Below, piece after piece: positions 45,023 to 57,194 of a stretch of DNA of 64,000 nucleotides; positions within the stretch are counted from its first letter, which is position 1; each line of letters begins with the position of its first letter. The stretch covers positions 25,538,001 through 25,602,000 of the forward strand of contig CP136897.1 in assembly GCA_034359265.1 (NCBI GenBank), written 5' to 3'. The translations under genes and the position numbers were made by a program. The notes below the pieces were generated by a model. That model was not told the origin of the DNA. It did no database searches and saw nothing but the letters and a program-made list of their open reading frames with translations. Origin of the DNA: Canna indica (Eukaryota > Streptophyta > Magnoliopsida > Zingiberales > Cannaceae).

Positions 45023-45345
45023 AGTTTGTTCATTGGCACTAAATGCGGCCTCCGACTCAGCCCGACACGTTCTAAATGAGCAATAAGACCTCAAGCGCGC
45101 TTCTCGCGAGTTCGATTTCTGGCGAGTCTAGTCCTTGGCCCTAAATGTAGCCTCTGATTCAGCCCGTCATGCTCTAATTGAGCAACACGACCCCAAGCAT
45201 GCTTCTCGCGAGCTTGGTTTTCACTGAGTCTAGTTCTTGGCCCTAAATGCAGCCTCAGGCTCAGCCCGACATGCTCTAAATGTGCAACACGGCCCCAAGC
45301 ACGTTTCTCATGAGCTCGGTTTCTACCGAGTCTAGTCATCGGCCA
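45018..45345. repeat. 102 bp tandem repeat, about three copies
   Basis: The landmark GAGTCTAGT occurs at 45124, 45225 and 45328, a spacing of 101-103 bp. Each unit has CTTCTCGCGAGCT, TTGGCCCTAAATG, CAGCCCGACATGCTC and ACGACCCCAAGC. A partial unit lies at 42728-42774, cut off by the solo LTR. The Arg/Leu/Gly-rich minus-strand reading frame here (45091-45423) is a by-product of the repeat. Confidence 0.85.
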
Positions 45346-46641
45346 GAACGCCATCACTCTCGACCTCAGAGCCCTCAACAATCCAAGCTCAGTACTATCG
45401 ACAATCAAATTCATCGGCCCCATCGCCTAACTCACAAGTACCAAACAAGTAATCTCAAATTTAAATATTATCTTTCTAACCTAGATACGCAGTTAACAAA
45501 ACCACAAGAATCGAAAAACATGAAGTCCTTTTATTCACAAAACAACATGATGCCTCCCAGGGAATAGCTAGATACGCCTTACTCACAAAACAACAAGGAT
45601 AAATACATAAAGACATCCTTTTATTCATAAAGTCCCACGAAGGGAATAACTACACTTACAAACTCATGAAGGGTAGCTTACAAATAAGAAAACAATTCAT
45701 AAAGGCATAGCTCCCACAGAGCATATCAAAGAAAAGGTACTCCTCTCTAGAGCCCTGCAAGCGAAAATCTAGAGCCCTGCAAGCGAAAATCTAGACCACC
45801 AACACTATTACCAGGATCTAATACCATACACAAATATGCTGACGGAACCATCCCGCAACCCGGGATTTGAAGGAGAAAGTGGAGCTTAGTGAAAATATCG
45901 GCTTTGCAAAATAAGAATCATGGACAAGATTCCGACCGGCCAAGAGCATGATGCCTCCCTCGGCACCTGAACCACGGGGACCACTTTGCCGTAAGCCCGA
46001 TGATACAGACTCACGACCGAGATCCCGTCTCCTGCCCTCATTCTTTAGGCCTGATAGTAGAAACCGACGTCAACCGATGAATCCTTCACCAACAAGACAA
46101 AAATAACCCTCGGAGGGACGACAATCTTCGAAACCTCCCACTCCATGCCTTCCAATATGTGCAACATACATGGGGCTATTTATAGACCCAAAAAAATAGA
46201 AATTGCCACTCTGATGGGCAATTTCATCTCTTCATGGGCAGAATCACACTGTGTCAATTCACAACTGGCATGCAAATGCCTCAAAAATCGTCTACCGGAT
46301 CTTTTACTCATAATTACTTTCTTGTTAGCACCCGGAAATATCTACCATACAAGTGGTAAGCACCCGGAAGAGCACCCATCCTCTTCCACATAAATATCAC
46401 ATATGGCCCGAATAACGAAGAGTCACCGAAGAGGCCCCACATCCGACACAAGACAATGACACAGCCGAAAATCTTCTTATTCAGTTGAGGTCGTAAGTTG
46501 ACATCACTTAGAGCTCGTCATGCAGTCCTCCAAACTTCAACCGAGCTCGGGGGCTGTGGAGTGGACTTATTTGTTATCATCAAAACTGAGATTAAGATCA
46601 AGGTTGAAAACCTTAGGGCAACAATCTCCCCCTTTTTGATG

Positions 46642-49560
46642 ATGACAAACATCATTAAGAAAATATATCATTTAAGCACAAAGAATATCAAACATGGGAT
46701 TTCTCCCCCTATCGACATGCATATCTAAATAATTATACTCCCCATATCTATATGCATGGTTTTCCTATATTTTCTTCCCCTTTACCTATATTTTTCTCCC
46801 CCTTTTGACATCAATCAAAAAGGGCAAGAAAAGTCAATCAAAAGTCAAAGTTGAAACTCTAAAAGATTTTTCAAAACCGTGAAAGTCTCAACTCAAGGGA
46901 TGAAAACCAAACATCGAATAAGAGACTAAGTCATACATGATATCGTGAAATGATAAATGAAATCCAAAACCAAGAATCATGTAGTAACTTAAGTATCGAT
47001 ATTTTCAAGTATCGGTCAAATAGTCAAAAATCTCATCAAATGAGTAGAATACAATAAGTGAATTTAAAACATCATACTTCAAGTCTCATTCGAAAATCTA
47101 ATGAAAATTTAAAGTATCGAAAAAATGAGCAACTTGAGAAGAGTGATACTTTACTGCATTTTCGTAAATAAGTGAATCTTTCATGATATTTCAAGATTTC
47201 ATTCAAACTTTTAAAATACCAAGATATGGTCATGCAAAACATGTATATCAAGTTTGAAGTGAAAAAAATGTCATTTCATCAAAATATGAACTTAGTACGA
47301 TTTCATTCGAAATATGCATGAAAACATGAAAATAGTATCAAATTTTGCTATCTACTCATGTTTTCTCTAACTTAGGTATCTAGATATCTAACATGAGTGA
47401 ATCTAAGTATATCAATGAAGTTTGTGCTTAAAAGGAGGTTTTTAAGTAACTTTATTGACTTAGGTCAAAGTATACAAAAATTAAACTTTTAAATCCATAT
47501 AAAAACATATTCTTGACGAAAATTTTGATATTTTTAACAGGATGAACTAAATTTTTCAAGGAATCTACAGGTTCATGAATCAATGAAACATGAGTTTTCT
47601 ATAAATTTATAAAATTCCTGAAAGTCCAGGAGAATTTTCATAAATTTTAGGTATTTTTCTGAAAGTTATCATTTATTATTCAAACTTTTTTAGATATCAC
47701 TGAATGGTCAGTTGAAATGCATGTGTCAAGTTTGAACTCAGAATGAATTTTTAAAGTCCATTTTTCAACCGATCTCGATTTCAACAAAAAACTCAATTTC
47801 TTAGGATTTCACTCAAGTTATCAAAATCATTTTTAGAAATGATTTCACACAAACAATAGTGAAAACAATATTAGAAATGAAATCAAAATAGTATACACAA
47901 TGTTTCATTTGAAGTTTTCGACGATAAATCAAAGTATCGAAAAAATTGATATTTCAAGAAGGTGATACTTTGCATTTCTGAAATCAACTTCAAAATTTCA
48001 CTATAAATCCGATTCTAGATGAAATCTTTTGAAATTTTTACTGAAGAATCTAGATTTTTCAGTGAAGGTGTGGTTTCAAGAATCAGTTAAAAATAATTTT
48101 TCTATATTTTTTTAGAAATAACTGAAAATGCTAAATTTTCAATAGTATTTTTATAATTTTCAATTATTTTTCAAAACATGTTCAGTTTTCATTCAAACTT
48201 TTATGACACTACAAAATGGTCATGTAAAGTGTGTATGTCAAGTTTGAGATGAAAATATTATCCTTAAGTCAAGATATCAACCTAGTATTGTTTCATTCAA
48301 AACTAAGCTACTTATCATGAAGCTTGCTAAGTGTCAATCTTATCATTTACTCATGTTTTTTCAAATTTAAATCTATGGACACCTAACATGAGTAACGATA
48401 AACATGTTTCTCAAATATGAATTGAAAATGAGACCTTTAAATTAATTTGTTGACTTGGATCAACTTGGTTCAAAAGAGGTTATCAAGAAATGGCCTCTAT
48501 GTCATTTTATCCATATTCATATGAATTTCTCATTCTAAGTGCATGAAAACATGTCATTCCTATTTCTAAATATGTTTATGAAGTTTGGACTTAAAATGAA
48601 GTGTCCAAGTCGATTTGTTGAATTGGGTCAAACTTTTTCAAGTTTAAGTCCCCTAAAATGATCTAGTTATCACTTTGTTCATCTACATATGAATTTTCAA
48701 CTTGAAATGCCTAGAATCATGTCATATGTGTATCTAAACATGTTTTCCGACTACTAACTCAAAATGATGTCTCTAATATGAAATTCAACCTAGAGCAAGT
48801 TTCGTTCAATAAATATATTATGAAATTGCCTAAGTTATCAAAATTTTACCTACTCATGAAATTTCATATATTTTTTATGCAAAAACAATCATGAGTATAG
48901 AGACATCATTAATGCATGAATATTCAAGTATTATAATAAGATTTTTGCAAAACCGAACTCATACCTCATTCTTGGAATTTAACCAAACTTGTCTTTTTAC
49001 TTTTTAATTTTCTTCATGATAGCATAGCCTTACATTAACATTCTCAAGTTGCAAGTAGACTTCATTAGTAGATTTAATGAAACTAAAGCTACTAGCAAGC
49101 AACCCAAACCAAATAGCAAAGAGAAAAATCAAGTATTATTTTCAAAATCCACTTTGCTAAATAGTTTGAAATCCGTTTCAAAATATGTTATCATGAACCC
49201 GAAACGAATTTTAAGAGACCACAAATGTAATATTAATGAAAAATTGATCTCCAACCCTTCCTATTGGTTGAAAACTGAAAGGCCACAATGAGCCTACGAT
49301 TTGGAACCGCAAGGTCGCATGAGCCCGTTATAGGCTACATAGGTCTCCAAAATGACTGGAAATCAAAAATTCAACTCTAATTTAAGCAGGTGAGTATAGG
49401 AGATGATACCAAAGTCTTTGATGCCAATTTTCATACCTATGGCATCATGATAGCTTGAAGTTGCAACCTCTTGAAGATTTCTCATTTGGATCCAAGGTTA
49501 ACTTCAATATTCCATTTTTCTTTACCCTTGTGTGGTAGCTCCCCCTACAAAAGAAGATGA
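46642..49560. other. long non-coding 3' region of the gag-only element
   Basis: About 2.9 kb, AT-rich, with no open frame of note on either strand. It contains loosely repeated words such as TCAAGTTTGA, TCATTCGAAA, AAATTTTTC and CATGAGT at irregular intervals. Phrases such as ATGTGTCAAGTTTGA recur at about 47240, 47725 and 48240, which suggests old internal duplications. I see no trace of pol motifs. The last part (49220-49560) is shared with 2450-2840. Confidence 0.6.
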
Positions 49561-49590
49561 GACTTTTGGTACCCAAATGACTTTGGGTCC

Positions 49591-50861
49591 TTAGAGGTTA
49601 AAGGGCTTAGGAACCCAAAGTGTCTTTGCCACTCTTGGATTCATCTTAAAAGCGCAATCATAAATAGCATGCCCGTAAACACCACAACAAAAGCAATGTC
49701 CATTAAATCTCTTCTTTTTATTATTCTTATGGACATGAGGTCTAATGTTAGAATACTTAGCATGAAAAACATGATGAGCATGAGCATTCTCAAAGGAAAC
49801 ATTTTTCTTTTGGGGTTTCCTAAATGAGATATTTTGATTTTTAGAATTAAGAGAATAAGTATTAACTTTTCTACTCAAAATCAATATCTCATTTTTCAAA
49901 TCATTCATAGATTTATGCAAAGCATGCAATTGAGTTTTCAACATGTTATTTTCATTCTTTAACATGTCATTTTTGTTTTTCAAATCCTTAGTGTCAATAC
50001 TTAAAACATCATAGCATGGATTAGAGACACTAATTTTTAGCTTCTCATTTTCTAGTTTAGCATCATGTAAATGGGAGCTAAGGGTCAAGTTTTCCTTATT
50101 TAATTTTTTATTTTCTTTATCCTTTTTAACCATCAAGGCAAACATGATTTTATATTCATCCATTAGTTCATCATAAAGCTTGTCATGAGAACTAGATGAA
50201 GTAATACTACCCTTTTTGTTATCATGACTAGAAGAAGAAGAGTGTACCTCATCATTAGCATTCATGAGACAATCTTTTGAACTAGCTTCATAGCCATGGT
50301 AAGAGGATGCTTTACTCAAATAAGATGATGATGTGGAAGTGTTTGACCTCTTCTTTGCCTGGTTCTTCATAGAAGGATAATTTTTCTTTACATGCTCCTT
50401 TTCCTTGCATGCATGACACACTACCTTCCTTTTTCGGCTCTTGGAGCTACTCCTTTGACTAGAAGAGCTATGGGCATGAAAACCAAGACTAGTGCTAGGT
50501 GAATGACCATTGTCATCACTACCTTCATTAGACGAATCTCTTCGGTCTTGGCATAATCATATAGCTTGTTTAAAATTGCCCAAGTATCAAAAGACGAATT
50601 ACAATGCATGATTTTTTCAAAAATGTTATTTTCCAAAGAACAATATATGCAATTTGTTGTCTTAGTATTTAATTCAAACCTATTAATTTGTTCTTGGGTC
50701 CATGCATCCAAATTTCCCTTAGGTTCTATGTATTTTGACTTTACCATATTAAACACACATATACCTTAAGTCTTTAAGAATGTATACACTCTTCCTTTCT
50801 AAAGACCAAAGTTTGACTTATCAAACCTAGGTGGTACAGACGCTACCAACTCTAGTGCCAT
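49591..50861 (-). pseudogene. Ty1/copia gag, near full length, broken
   Basis: The start at 50861 reads MALELVASVPPRFDKSNFG, then a stop near 50805. The UBN2-type core follows (KYIEPKGNLDAWTQEQINRF, SSFDTWAILNKLYDYAKTEE). After a frame change near 50430 comes a knuckle-like CHACKEKEHVKKNYP, with the last Cys changed to Tyr. Next are a Ser-rich linker and a coiled coil (KNKNDMLKNENNMLKTQLHA). A good C-x2-C-x4-H-x4-C knuckle, CFCCGVYGHAIYDC, lies near 49680. The product ends LWVPKPFNL and a stop at 49591. No protease follows. With two zinc knuckles it matches gag of copia families using the same LTR type. Confidence 0.8.
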
Positions 50862-51175
50862 TTTTTAGATCAAGACTAGATGTAGAGGAAACGGTGAAAT
50901 CTCAATCTCCGACCCGCTCTGATACCAAATGTTGGTGAAATGATCACACTAGAGGGAAGGGAGGATGAATAGTGTGTTAACTAAATCTTTTTGCCTAATT
51001 CCGATTTTAATTATTTTCTTGATTACTTATGTTAATGCACTATTCGACTACTAAATGAATGCGGAAGCGAATAAAACAAGTCAAGTAATCAATACGCAAA
51101 ATAAGCAATGCAAACACAATGATTTATAGTGGTTCGGCCCCAATGCCCACCCCACTACCTAAGCACCCCCGCTTA

Positions 51176-53795
51176 TGTAATACCCGGGTTTCCTAATATA
51201 AAAAATTTTGTGGTGCAGCCCATCGAGTCGGGAAATAGCCGGGCTGAGTCATGAGATCGCCACGAGTAGCAGGTATAATAAATTTAAATTATAGACTATT
51301 ATTGGCAATTGGGTGGATGAGTATATTGGTCGACTCAAGTTGGGTTGAGATTGGGTTCACGGATCGAGTCGGGACTCGATCCGAGTTAGGTGGAGTCGGA
51401 TGAGGAGGTAAGTGAGTAGATGGGGGTAATTTAGTCAAGAGATGAGGGGAATAAAACCCCTCACCCAAGCCACCGTGCGGCTCAAAGAGGAGAGCCGCAT
51501 GCAGCCCAAGAGGAAGGGGATCGAGGGGGATTATGATCGGCGCCGAATTCGCGTTGATGCCGAGGAAATCAAAATTCATCTTTATTGAGGCTACCTCGTG
51601 ATCTGATCGAGGTGAGTGGTTAGTTTGGTTGTGAGGGGAGGCGGGTGGCCGAACCTAGCAATCTTTGGAATCGAGTTTCTTTCACGAGTTTTCTTGTCAG
51701 TCGGTGTGGTTTTTCTCGTGGTTGAACTCTAAATGATTAGTGTAGCTATGATCTCATGTTTTAGATCGTATTTTTTGTGTTTTATGGGTTGGCAGAGTAG
51801 AGGAAAAACGGGAAAGGTCATGCCGAAATTTTGCCCAATTTCCTCGATTGTCTTTAACTCATGGTTCGCCTTATTTTCGTTTAAAGTTAGATCACTATAT
51901 TGATGCTTTGGTTTGGTTGTCGCAAGCATGCCCATCTTCCCTAAAGGGCTCGGCCGAGCAAGGTATTATCGTGCTGAAGTCGGCCGAGCAAGGGTAAGGG
52001 TGGAATTACAAGTTTGATTAAACTATCCATGCGAGGTTTCATGTTAGGGTGACTCTTTTCATACTTACTTGCGTGGTGTGAGATTTTAATTATATTATGA
52101 ACTGCCGCTCATCATAAAATTTGTTAGTAGCTATAGATCTAGATCCTCATGTTTAAGGAAATGTTCTTGCTAGTACATACTTGGATAGGATTGGTATGGC
52201 ATATAGATCAAAGTAAATGTCTCATAAATTCTCAGATATTATGCTCAATCATTATCATGTATGCTGCTTGTTACTTATTTTTTTGCTTTTGAATTTATCC
52301 TCTTATTTCGGCACTCATAGGATAATTATTCTTGGCATATGTTGTCGATAATGGCAGCCCATATATTCGTCTAAGATCGGCATATTCTAACAATTTCAGA
52401 AAGAAAGGTTTCAGTATTTAGTTGTGACTCAGTGGTTTATAGGGTCTTGAGATTGCACCAGCGGGCCCGCTAGGTGTTAGACCCGAGTGACGGATGGTCT
52501 TGAGATTCCGTCAGCGGGCCACGCTGACGGTATACCCAAGTTGGGTGGGACTAGCTATCCCTAACCTGGAGGATTTCTAAGGATAGTGGCCATCCTAGTC
52601 GACGGATCCGAGACATGAATGTCTAGTATGAGATGTCCGAATGGGCTGGTCTTGAGTGGCCGACCGGCCTGGTGATGACATGTTTATTTTTCATCTTTTG
52701 TTGCTTATTTTCGTGCTAAATTCGAATTAAATACTTCCTAAAATGTGTTCATTGTTTTGTTTAATTTTTAGGCAACAAATGATGGAAAGAAATAAAAAAG
52801 AATCTCCTTGCACGTTTTTTGGAAGCTGGGAATTGGAAAGACAGCTGTACCTGGTCGCACTTCCTTGGACCTGCCCACGCCTTAGTAATGATGCATGTGA
52901 CGGATCCAAAATTTACCATGTTAAAGGCTAAAATTTTATTTCCAAGTTTCCATGCGAATTTGGAATATTCTTTTGTGTCTAAAACATTAAACCAAGATAT
53001 TTGGTTGTTAGTTTTTTTGCCTTGTAAGGTTGATTTGATTTTTATTTTCTATTCTAGTTAGGTTTGGAATTCTCCTATAAGAGGAGAAAAGTTGTAATGA
53101 ACTAGGGCTGACAATTCTTAGCTTTAGCCTTGTTTTTAGTTTTGCTCTTTTCAGTTTAGAATTAAGTTTGAATTCAGCAGTGATTTTTGGAGAATGAAAA
53201 TGTTTGTGTTTGCGATATGTGGCTAATTCACTTCTTTCTAGCTAATGGACGATTCGACATTTCGGTTCTACGAGTTGTGAGATTCCTCTGTGCTTAACAT
53301 CTTTGCTTTTTAGCATTCATTTATTTCCTGCAGAAATTATTCTATTATTCCTTTTTAATTATTGGTATGTTAGCAGATTATTAGGATAATAGTTAGTCTT
53401 CCGGTATGGCTGTTCCATGGCGGATTTAGAGACAAATTAGTCGAGGTTGTTGTTCAATCCGTACTAATGGAATTCTTGAATTATTTTGACATGTGAAAGT
53501 GCTGTTCAATTCACATAGTCTATTAAATTGCTAGAAATAAAGGAACTCATCCTTTGAGTCTATGATCAATCCTACGAACCGAAATCGAGAATGTACCTTT
53601 AGCTAGGCTTTTTCTCATTGATTTATCCTTAATTTTAATTATTATTTTTATTTACATCTTCTTGCATCTAATCAAACCCCCCCTTTTTTCATTTATTTTA
53701 ATTTTTGGTTTTGAATGAATTTGAAACTAACCAGTCTCTGTGGATTCGACCCTACTTGTCACGACTATAAAATCTCAAGAAATATGTATTTATTT
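51176..53795 (+). repeat. chimeric LTR repeat, copy 1 (Tekay LTR plus Athila LTR)
   Basis: The left part opens as a Tekay-type LTR, with GA-rich leader and CGGCCGAGCAAGG words near 51950. From about 52670 the sequence is Athila-like: TTTTTAGGCAACAAATGATG, CTCCTATAAGAGG (TATA-like), then GTGGATTCGACCC near 53740. It lacks a 205 bp segment present in copy 2 (58449-58653); the join lies in a TGAC word. Small reading frames here (52743-53061) are LTR sequence, not genes. Confidence 0.75.
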
Positions 53796-56700
53796 TTGGT
53801 ATGTTCATCTGTTGCTTATGCTCTGTTTGATTCGGGTGTCATGCACTCGTTTGTATCTGCCAAATTTGCTGCTGAATTACCTATGACACCTTCCTTGCTC
53901 GATGGGTCATTTGTGGTATCAACCCCTACGGGCGAAGCAATTATAGCTAAAGCAGTTTTCTGAGACCGCGAAGTGCTCATCTGCGGCTATGCATTGTGGG
54001 AAAATTTGACACTCCTGCCCATGCTTAAACTCGATGTCATTCTCGGCATGGACTGGCTGGCGGAGCACTTTGCGTTGGTGGATTGTAGGGCTAAGACAGT
54101 GATGTTCAGCAAGTCTATGTTGCCGCAGTTCACCTTCCAAGGAGAAGGGAGGAGCAAGCTGATTGGGGTCATCTCAACCCTTAAAGCTTGTAAACTGCTT
54201 CTGGGGGGCTGCTTGTCCTTTCTGGCCTTCGTATCCATGGCCGAGGAAAAGGGGAATGCGACAGGGGACGTCGATGGAACTCAGGTAGTCTGCGAGTTCC
54301 CCGATGTGTTTTCCGAGGAGTTACCGAGATTGCCGCCCAGGAGAGAGGTTGATTTTTGCATTGATTTGTAGCCCGGGGTGAAGCCGATCTCCATCCCACC
54401 CTATAGGATGGCACCGACCAAACTCAGGGAGTTAAAAGTACAATTGCAAGATATGCTGGACCTGGGCTTCATCCGGCCGAGCGTGTCACCATGGGGTGCT
54501 CCGGTGCTCTTCGTGAAGAAGAAGGATGGGTTGATGCACATGTGCATCGACTATAGACAGCTGAATAAAGTGACAATCAAGAATCGTTACCCACTACCGA
54601 GGATAGACGATTTGTTTGACCACCTACAGGGGGCACGATGGTTTTCTAAGATAGACTTGAGGTTCAGATACTATCAGCTGAGAATCCGGGACTGCGATGT
54701 GCCTAAGACTGCCTTCAGGACTCGCTACGACCACTACGAGTTTCTAGTAATGTATTTTGGTCTAACCAATGCACCTACTGCTTTCATGGACCTGATGAAC
54801 AGGCTATTTAAGGAGTACCTGGACAGTTTTATGATCGTCTTCATTGACGACATCTTGGTATACTCCAAGAGTGAGGAGGAGCACTCCGAACACTTGAGGA
54901 TGGTCCTGGAAACCCTCCGAGAGCACCGGTTGTTTGCTAAATTTTCCAAGTGTGAATTCTAGTTAGAAAGTGTAGAGTTCCTGGGCCATGTAGTATCCAA
55001 GGATGGGATAATGGTGGGTCCTACAAAGGTGGAGACTGTGCAAAACTGGAGGCGGCCAACCAGCGTGACTGAGATCCGCAGCTTTCTTGCGTTGGCCAGG
55101 TACTACCAAAAGTTCGTAGAGAACTTCTCTAGGATTGCAGCCCCTTTGACTCGGTTGACTCAGAAAAGGTCAAATTTGTTTGGGATGACAAGTGTGAGGT
55201 GAGCTTTCAGAAGCTCAAGGAATGCTTGACGTTGGCACCCGTGTTGGTCGTACCTTCCAGCTTAGGAGGATTTGTGGTCTACTGTGAAGCCTCTCGGGTT
55301 GGCCTAAGCGCAGAGTCATAGCTTACGCGTCCTGCCAATTGAAGGTACATGAAAAGAATTACTCGACGCATAATCTAGAGCTAGCAGCAGTGGTTTTTGC
55401 AGTAAAGCTCTAGAGTCATTACCTGTACGGGGAGACTTTTGAGATTTATACAGATCACAAAAGCCTCCAGTACTTGGTTACCCAAAGAGAGCTGAACCTC
55501 AAGCAGAGGAGGTGGCTAGAGCTCCTAAAAGACTATGATTGCACTATTATGTATCATCCAGGGAAAGCCAATGTTGTGGCAGATGCTTTAAGAAGAAAAT
55601 CCATGGGCAGTTTGGCTCATTTGGAAATCAGATGAAGGCCTGTAGCGAGAGAGCTAGCGTTGTGCCTGGATGGGGGAGCAACGTTGACTGTGTCAGCTTC
55701 AGGTACCTTGGTGGCATACCTACGGCTAAAGTCCACCTTGGTGGACATGTTGTGTGCCGCATTGGAGGAGGATGCATTTTGTTCTCTGACAAAGGATTTG
55801 GTCAGGAGAAGTGACGCAGATGATGGGTTCAGGGTCGACTCAGAGGTTGTTCTAAGGTTCAGAGACCGGATAGTGGTGCCTGATATGGCAGAGGTACCCC
55901 GATAGGTTTTAGAAATGGGTCACCGTTCCACTTACACGATGCACCCGGGAGCCACCAAAATGCATCGAGACCAAAGGCAACACTACTAGTGGAAAGGCAT
56001 GAAGAGAGAGGTAGCAGAGTTTGTATCCAAATGTATGGTCTGCCAGCAAGTGAAGGCCGAACACCTGAAGTCCGCGGGGCTGCTGTAGAACCTCGATGTC
56101 CCTGAGTGGAAGTGGGAGAAAATCACCATGGACCTAGTGACCGGGCTGCCTAGGTCAAAAGGAGGTTTTGATTCCATTTGGGTGCTAGTGGATCAGTTAA
56201 GTAAGACCGCACACTTCATTCCGATGAAGACGACCTTTTCTACGGAGCAGTATGCCAGACTATTTCTAGATAGAATTATGGCTTATCACAGTACCCCAGT
56301 GATGATCATATCAGATCGAGGTACCCAGTTCACAGCCCGATTTTGGCAGTCCTTCCAAGAAGCCTTGGGTACTCAAGTACGTTTCAGCATGGCTTTCCAT
56401 CCGCAGAAAGACAGACAGTCTGAGAGAACCATCCAAACTTTGGAAGATATGCTGAGGGCCTGCGTTCTAAACCTGGCAGGTGGTTGGGAGAAATACCTAT
56501 CGTTGATTTAGTTCACCTACAACAATAGCTATCACAGTAGCATTGGCATGGCTCCCTTCGAGGCCTTATATGGGCGGCGGTGTAGGTCTCCTATGGGTTG
56601 GTTTGAGACTGGAGAGACTCTCATGGTCAGCCCTGACCTGATTGAGAAGGCAGTGAAAAAGGCATAACTGATAAAGGAAAGGTTGTTGGTGGCTCAGAGT

Positions 56701-57141
56701 CGCAAGAAAATATATGCCGATAAGAAAACTAGAGAGCTGGAGTTCGCTGAGGGTGACTTGGTGCTCCTAAAGGTTTCTCCCATGAAAGGGGTAGTCTGGT
56801 TTGGGAAGAAGGGGAAGTTGAGCCCTAGGTTCATTGGGCCTTTCCCTATCCTCAAGCAGAGAGGCGCAGTGGCTTACGAGCTGGCCTTCCCTCCTAGCCT
56901 GAGCAGAGTTCACCCAGTTTTTCATGTGTCAATGCTCCGAAGATATGTGAGGGATGAGTCCCACGTGATCGAACCGACTGCGGTTGAGCTGGACATGACG
57001 ATCTCATATGAGGAGAGTCCAGTGGAGATACTTGACCGACAGATAAGGAAGCTGAGATCCAAGGAAATTCCCTTGGTGAAAGTTAGGTGGGAACATCACA
57101 CCGGGCAGGAAGCTACCCTTCTTTGTTCGAAGATCTGGTAA
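53796..57141 (+). pseudogene. Tekay-type pol, starting within protease, many stops
   Basis: Protease from SVAYALFDSGVMHSFVSA (D-S-G kept) to VILGMDWLAEHFA. Reverse transcriptase (about 54380-54960): [50 protein letters not shown] and [10 protein letters not shown]. RNase H (55190-55480) has at least one deletion and stops. Integrase (about 55910-56510): FVSKCMVCQQVKAEH, MDLVTGLPRS, IISDRGTQFTARFWQ, QSERTIQTLEDMLR. The tail ends [15 protein letters not shown] and is cut before the chromodomain end. Stops include TAG at 54369, 54960 and 56086. The one at 54960 (KCEF then stop) is at the same residue as the stop at 21946 in the other Tekay element. Confidence 0.9.
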
Positions 57142-57194
57142 GTCCCTATGATTCTACAAAATTCAAGGATGAATTTCCCTTAAGGGGGGACGGT

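Larger units (their letters stand above)
40064..46568. mobile_element. LTR-like host sequence with tandem repeats, split by two solo LTRs
   Basis: Three blocks (about 40064-40515, 42728-42774, 45018-46568) become continuous when the two solo LTRs are removed. The first has the copia-LTR-like string TTTTTTCCCATTGGGTTTTCC. The second and third contain a 102 bp tandem repeat. The last ends GAGCTCGGGGGCTGTGGAG beside a copia LTR end. No coding sequence is evident. Its superfamily is uncertain. Confidence 0.45.
46569..51175 (-). mobile_element. gag-only Ty1/copia-type element (TR-GAG-like), minus strand
   Basis: On the plus strand: an LTR end at 46623 (TTAGGGCAACA), the complement of a polypurine tract (ATCTCCCCCTTTTTGATG, 46624-46641), about 2.9 kb without reading frames, gag (49591-50861), the complement of a primer site (CTGATACCAAA, ending 50929), and a 5' LTR starting TGTTGGTGAAATG at 50930. 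That LTR is cut at 51175 by the next gypsy element. Reverse transcriptase, RNase H and integrase are absent between primer site and polypurine tract. This is the plan described for TR-GAG elements. The 3' LTR is visible only as its last 50-odd bp. Confidence 0.75.
51171..57194 (+). mobile_element. Tekay/Del-type gypsy element, gag lost, with chimeric 5' repeat
   Basis: The 5' LTR starts at 51176 (TGTAATACCCGGGTTTCC) inside the copia LTR after GCTTA (51171-51175, probable target duplication). The first 2.6 kb (51176-53795) equals the later 57195-60030: Tekay LTR sequence followed by Athila-like LTR sequence. The copy then jumps at TATTTTTGG into the protease of a Tekay-type pol. No primer site or gag is present. 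Pol ends near 57140, and the polypurine tract AAGGGGGGACGG precedes the second repeat at 57195. Confidence 0.8.

Noticed and set aside
45018..45345. CRISPR-like array
   Set aside because: The repeat is directly tandem with no unique spacers and lies in plant retroelement DNA.
45091..45423. 110-codon Arg/Leu-rich frame with internal repeats
   Set aside because: Translation of the 102 bp tandem repeat; the unit length of 101-103 bp is not kept in frame.
52743..53061. 80-codon frame repeated at 58968-59285 (105 codons)
   Set aside because: It is open in both chimeric repeat copies, but lies within Athila LTR sequence upstream of the TATA-like box and differs by frame shifts between copies; more likely non-coding.
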